Positions 5,695 to 8,112 of a DNA stretch of 8,112 nucleotides are shown here, piece by piece. The notes beneath the pieces were generated by a model. That model was not told the origin of the DNA, searched no databases, and worked only from the letters and a program-made list of their open reading frames with translations. Numbering within the stretch: the first letter of the stretch is position 1; each line of letters starts with the position of its first letter. Location of the stretch: the NCBI GenBank assembly GCA_030917805.1, contig JAUPUA010000022.1:1-8112 (forward strand), written 5' to 3'. Source of the stretch: Patescibacteria group bacterium (lineage in GTDB: Bacteria; Patescibacteriota; Saccharimonadia; Saccharimonadales; HK-STAS-PATE-42). Made by a program: the position numbers and the translations under genes.

Positions 5695-6138
5695 CTACTT
5701 TCGGCAAGCCTTAATCTTCTTACGCATCGAAAGTAAGAATACCCCTAGTGAACAGGCAATAAACACCCCAATTCCCACTAGTAGCGTATCAGGGATACCA
5801 TTCCAAAATATCACTAAAAGGACCTCTGGAGCCACAAACATTACTGCCGCCAGTAATAAGAACCACCGCCCACTCTTATCATCACATTTATCTTCCGTCG
5901 CAAAAGCCAGAAGCGCCCTCCCTGTTGCCCAGGCCTCTACATAAGACGTCCCCATATCAATCAAGAGCGCATTAAGGTAAGCAGAATCACTCTGATTGGT
6001 AAATACTTTTAGAACCAAAGTTACCCTCACCACGCTCCAAACCATCCTCAAACCTATCCAACCATACCTAATGGCAAGCTGGTTTTTTAAGAAATAATCT
6101 CTCAGTCTAGCTTTGAGCTGACTACTTTTTTTATACAT
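5695..6138 (-). CDS. Small membrane protein of unknown function
   Basis: The protein has 147 residues and I do not recognise a family. It starts with a basic N-terminus (KK, K, R, R, K within 1-20). Hydrophobic segments fit membrane helices at about 27-47, 92-112 and 117-138. A less hydrophobic stretch at about 53-80 contains a Tyr/Trp/Ala-rich SYVEAWATGRALLAF. The C-terminus is short and strongly basic (RKKIKACRK). A charged loop (TEDKCDDKSGR, 81-91) separates the first half from the last two helices. By the positive-inside rule the basic tail is probably cytoplasmic. The ATG follows the CPBP protease stop by 9 nt, with AAAGG very close to the start, so it is probably translated from the same mRNA as the two intramembrane proteases. 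Being a substrate or partner of them is only a guess. Confidence 0.75.
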   Translation of the reverse strand: MYKKSSQLKARLRDYFLKNQLAIRYGWIGLRMVWSVVRVTLVLKVFTNQSDSAYLNALLIDMGTSYVEAWATGRALLAFATEDKCDDKSGRWFLLLAAVMFVAPEVLLVIFWNGIPDTLLVGIGVFIACSLGVFLLSMRKKIKACRK

Positions 6139-6147
6139 AACCTTTGC

Positions 6148-6870
6148 TCAACTCAGGATATTGGATAGTGCTAGCAGGTTCTTAAGCAAATGTAAGCCAA
6201 TTGCAGGATAAATACTCTGTGTCTTCCAGGTTAACCAGCCCAAAGCACATCCAAAAATGAAGGTGTCTACACCAACATTAACTTGCATATGGGCAAATCC
6301 AAATAAAAGTGCTGGAGCTACAATAGCAAAAGCAATCTTCAACTTCTTACCATAAAGTTGTATTAGTAGACCTCTAAAAAAAGTCTCCTCTGCAATCGGG
6401 GTCAATATTCCCACTCCTATAACCATAACCACCAAATACCATCCACCCAAAGCCTTTACTGTATTCGCCACCTCCTGCTCTTGTTCTGCCACATTTGGAG
6501 CAACCGTAGCTAGAACACCCAAAGCTGCTACCAGAAGTACTATATAACCCACTAAGACCAAAGGTGTCAGCCACCAAACATTCCTCTTTGGAAGCCTAAA
6601 GCCAAGTCCCACCATAATATCTTTTAGCTTACTTTCCTTCTTATCCGCAAAAAAGAACAGTCTATACATTAAAATTGAACCCACCACTAAGATAACTGGC
6701 AAAATAACAGCTAGAGTAACTTCTACCAGATCTTTATTGCCAGCAAAAAGATCAATGGGCAAAATCAGAAGTCCGACCACAAAACTAACCACAAAGAAGA
6801 ACCACACTGCAAATAAGCTAATCCCTAGTGCCCATCCAAACTTAGAGTTTCTTATCTTCTCTAGATTCAT
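6148..6870 (-). CDS. CPBP-family (CAAX protease-like) intramembrane metalloprotease
   Basis: A 240-residue multi-pass membrane protein of the CPBP/Abi (Rce1-like) family. These are glutamate-dependent intramembrane proteases; in bacteria their substrates are mostly unknown and include roles in peptide maturation and immunity. Hydrophobic helices lie at about 12-40, 50-72, 98-122, 143-160, 178-192 and 200-215, plus a C-terminal segment. All three conserved motifs are present in order: EExxxR as EETFFR (E161, E162, R166), FxxxH as FGFAH (F190, H194) and HxxxN as HLLKN (H227, N231). An intact active site is therefore expected. The start ATG follows the rseP stop by 17 nt. No clear SD is seen (TAAGAACT before ATG), so expression probably depends on the upstream gene. 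Bacterial prenyl-CAAX processing is not implied. Confidence 0.92.
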   Translation of the reverse strand: MNLEKIRNSKFGWALGISLFAVWFFFVVSFVVGLLILPIDLFAGNKDLVEVTLAVILPVILVVGSILMYRLFFFADKKESKLKDIMVGLGFRLPKRNVWWLTPLVLVGYIVLLVAALGVLATVAPNVAEQEQEVANTVKALGGWYLVVMVIGVGILTPIAEETFFRGLLIQLYGKKLKIAFAIVAPALLFGFAHMQVNVGVDTFIFGCALGWLTWKTQSIYPAIGLHLLKNLLALSNILS

Positions 6871-6887
6871 AGTTCTTAGATTAAGGG

Positions 6888-8006
6888 TTAAAAGATCCTA
6901 CCTACATCAACAACAGTAATAACGGCAATTAATAACAATAAGAAGCCCATCCCCCAAGCATTAATATTCTCTTCTTTTTCTTTGGTTAAAGCTTTACCTC
7001 TAGCCCTAAACAATAAAATCAAGAATAACCTTCCTCCATCTAGAGCCGGAATCGGTAGAATATTCATAATACCAAGTGATAAAGATATTAAAGCTATTAA
7101 TAAAACAAGTTGCACCAGACCAGTCTCGCTAACCCCTTTTATCGCATCTACTGTAGCCACCGGCCCACCTACTACCTCGCTAGCCTTCTGGCCATCACCA
7201 CGCACTAAATTAGAGACTGCATATCCAACTCCATTGAATGTAGCCTCAGTAGATTGATACATCGTTGTTAGAGCATTAATCGGTGCAGACCAAGTAGACT
7301 TAAACTTAACACTCTCAACAGATTGCACCCCCAATACTCCGCCACTTGATCCTTTTTCGCGAAGCTTCACTTCTTGCACTACCACTTCACCGCTATCAGA
7401 ATCTTTAAACTTAAGCTCAGATTCAGAACCTGCCAACTGGGCCGTAATCTCGTTCAAGCTTGTCTCTATACTAGGGCTAATGTTGCCAATACTCAAGATT
7501 ATATCGCCGGCACTTAGGCCAGCTTCAGATGCAGGTGAGGATTCCGAAACAAAAGAAACATAGGTATCCAGCGCACTAACTTTAGTATCACTTTTAATAA
7601 CAGCTTGCTCCTTGCCGTAAAAAGGCAAACTCTCAAATGGTAATCTTGGAGCTCCTACTAAGAATAAGCCTGTCAGCAAGACCCATGCCGTCAAGAAGTT
7701 CATTCCGACACCTGCAACCAGAATCTTAACTTTTGTTTTTAAAGAGGCTGCCCCAAAGCTCCCCTTCGACGTTGCATCATCATGCTCACCTTTGAGCTTT
7801 ACAAAACCACCCAGAGGTAACCAGTTTAGGCTATAAAGTGTATCATCACCTTTCTTCTTCCGTAGTTTCTTTCCCCACGCTCTTGGAGGAAATCCAACAC
7901 CGAATTCTTCAACAACAACACCATTTCTCTTAGCCGCGACCATGTGACCAAACTCGTGGAGCACCACAAGCATAATAAAAGAAAAGATCCCAAAAACAAA
8001 CAGCAT
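6888..8006 (-). CDS. rseP: RseP/site-2-protease-type intramembrane zinc metalloprotease (M50) with PDZ domain
   Basis: M50 proteases cut transmembrane helices, for example of anti-sigma factors or signal-peptide remnants. The protein has 372 residues, and the zinc motif HEFGH (H17, E18, H21) lies in the first membrane helix. Next come the conserved PLGGFVKLKGE region (64-74), a second helix (about 95-118) and one PDZ domain (about 143-228) containing SPASEAGLSAGDIILSIG (157-174). The last part has a helix at about 296-315, the third-ligand motif NILPIPALDGGRL (N315, D323) and a terminal helix (352-368). E. coli RseP (about 450 residues) has two PDZ domains; this single-PDZ size is common in Gram-positives and reduced genomes. 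The start at 8006 puts HExxH at the usual distance. It heads the operon with the CPBP protease. The substrate is unknown; no sigma or anti-sigma gene is in the window. Confidence 0.94.
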   Translation of the reverse strand: MLFVFGIFSFIMLVVLHEFGHMVAAKRNGVVVEEFGVGFPPRAWGKKLRKKKGDDTLYSLNWLPLGGFVKLKGEHDDATSKGSFGAASLKTKVKILVAGVGMNFLTAWVLLTGLFLVGAPRLPFESLPFYGKEQAVIKSDTKVSALDTYVSFVSESSPASEAGLSAGDIILSIGNISPSIETSLNEITAQLAGSESELKFKDSDSGEVVVQEVKLREKGSSGGVLGVQSVESVKFKSTWSAPINALTTMYQSTEATFNGVGYAVSNLVRGDGQKASEVVGGPVATVDAIKGVSETGLVQLVLLIALISLSLGIMNILPIPALDGGRLFLILLFRARGKALTKEKEENINAWGMGFLLLLIAVITVVDVGRIF

Positions 8007-8009
8007 ATA

Positions 8010-8027
8010 TTAAACCTAATTCTACCA
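8010..8027 (-). promoter_or_regulatory. Extended -10 promoter of rseP operon, nearly leaderless
   Basis: The minus strand reads TGG then TAGAATTAGGTTTAA, that is, an extended -10 with hexamer TAGAAT at 8024-8019. A start about 7 bases downstream would lie only some 6 nt before the ATG at 8006. A poor -35 candidate TTGATG (8049-8044) is at 19 bp spacing. The 15 bases match the lysS/proS element at 12 positions. No SD is visible. Confidence 0.45.
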
Positions 8028-8112
8028 CATGCCTTTTATACCTCATCAAGCTTAGAGACCTATAGTCCCAAAACCGCAACCCGAAAAAATTTTGTCTGAG
8101 CAAAGAGCTAGT
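8028..8112. other. Upstream intergenic end of window
   Basis: This holds the poor -35 candidate of rseP and otherwise no gene, hairpin terminator or repeat that I can support. It may contain the 3' flank of a neighbouring gene outside the window. Confidence 0.4.

Noticed and set aside
1..8112. CRISPR array, insertion sequence or phage genes
   Set aside because: No regularly spaced direct repeats, transposase-like genes or target-site duplications are visible. All genes are co-directional housekeeping or membrane genes.

Overview
All eight genes in this window read on the minus strand. They are described here in transcription order, from high to low coordinates. Base composition is moderately AT-rich. 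TGA acts as a normal stop (for example at the end of the CPBP protease gene), so the code is standard and not the UGA=Gly code of Gracilibacteria/Absconditabacteria. Compact proteins, a prolyl-tRNA synthetase without the INS editing domain, short spacers and weak Shine-Dalgarno sites suggest a reduced-genome bacterium. The best guess is Patescibacteria/CPR, possibly Saccharibacteria. This is inferred from gene style, not from a marker gene.

Region A (about 8027-5695) is a membrane cluster: an RseP/site-2-type intramembrane metalloprotease (rseP), a CPBP (CAAX-protease-like) intramembrane protease and a small membrane protein of unknown function. They are separated by 17 and 9 nt and are probably one operon. 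A promoter-like site lies so close to the rseP start that the mRNA would be almost leaderless.

Region B (5694-5477) is a 218-nt non-coding stretch. It ends in a clear intrinsic terminator hairpin only about 24 nt upstream of the next start codon.

Region C (5476-3485) carries a stand-alone glutamate-5-kinase-like amino acid kinase (proB-like, no PUA domain, no proA beside it), followed 36 nt later by a short INS-less prolyl-tRNA synthetase (proS).

Region D (3484-2865) holds greA with its own promoter. An unusual long-range 13-bp inverted repeat overlaps that promoter, and tandem hairpins including a terminator close the gene.

Region E (2850-1) holds a 777-residue lysyl-tRNA synthetase whose C-terminus is fused in frame to a complete AlaX/AlaRS-type tRNA-editing domain. 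It is followed after 8 nt by a truncated DUF2268-like putative zinc metallopeptidase that runs off the window.

The main theme is translation (LysRS, ProRS, GreA) next to membrane proteolysis. The most notable item is the LysRS-AlaX fusion. It is the more interesting because the ProRS encoded in the same window lacks its own alanine-editing domain. A 15-bp element containing a -10 box (TATAATTAAGTTAAA) is identical upstream of lysS and proS, with relatives upstream of rseP, greA and possibly proB, suggesting a common promoter/start-site architecture.
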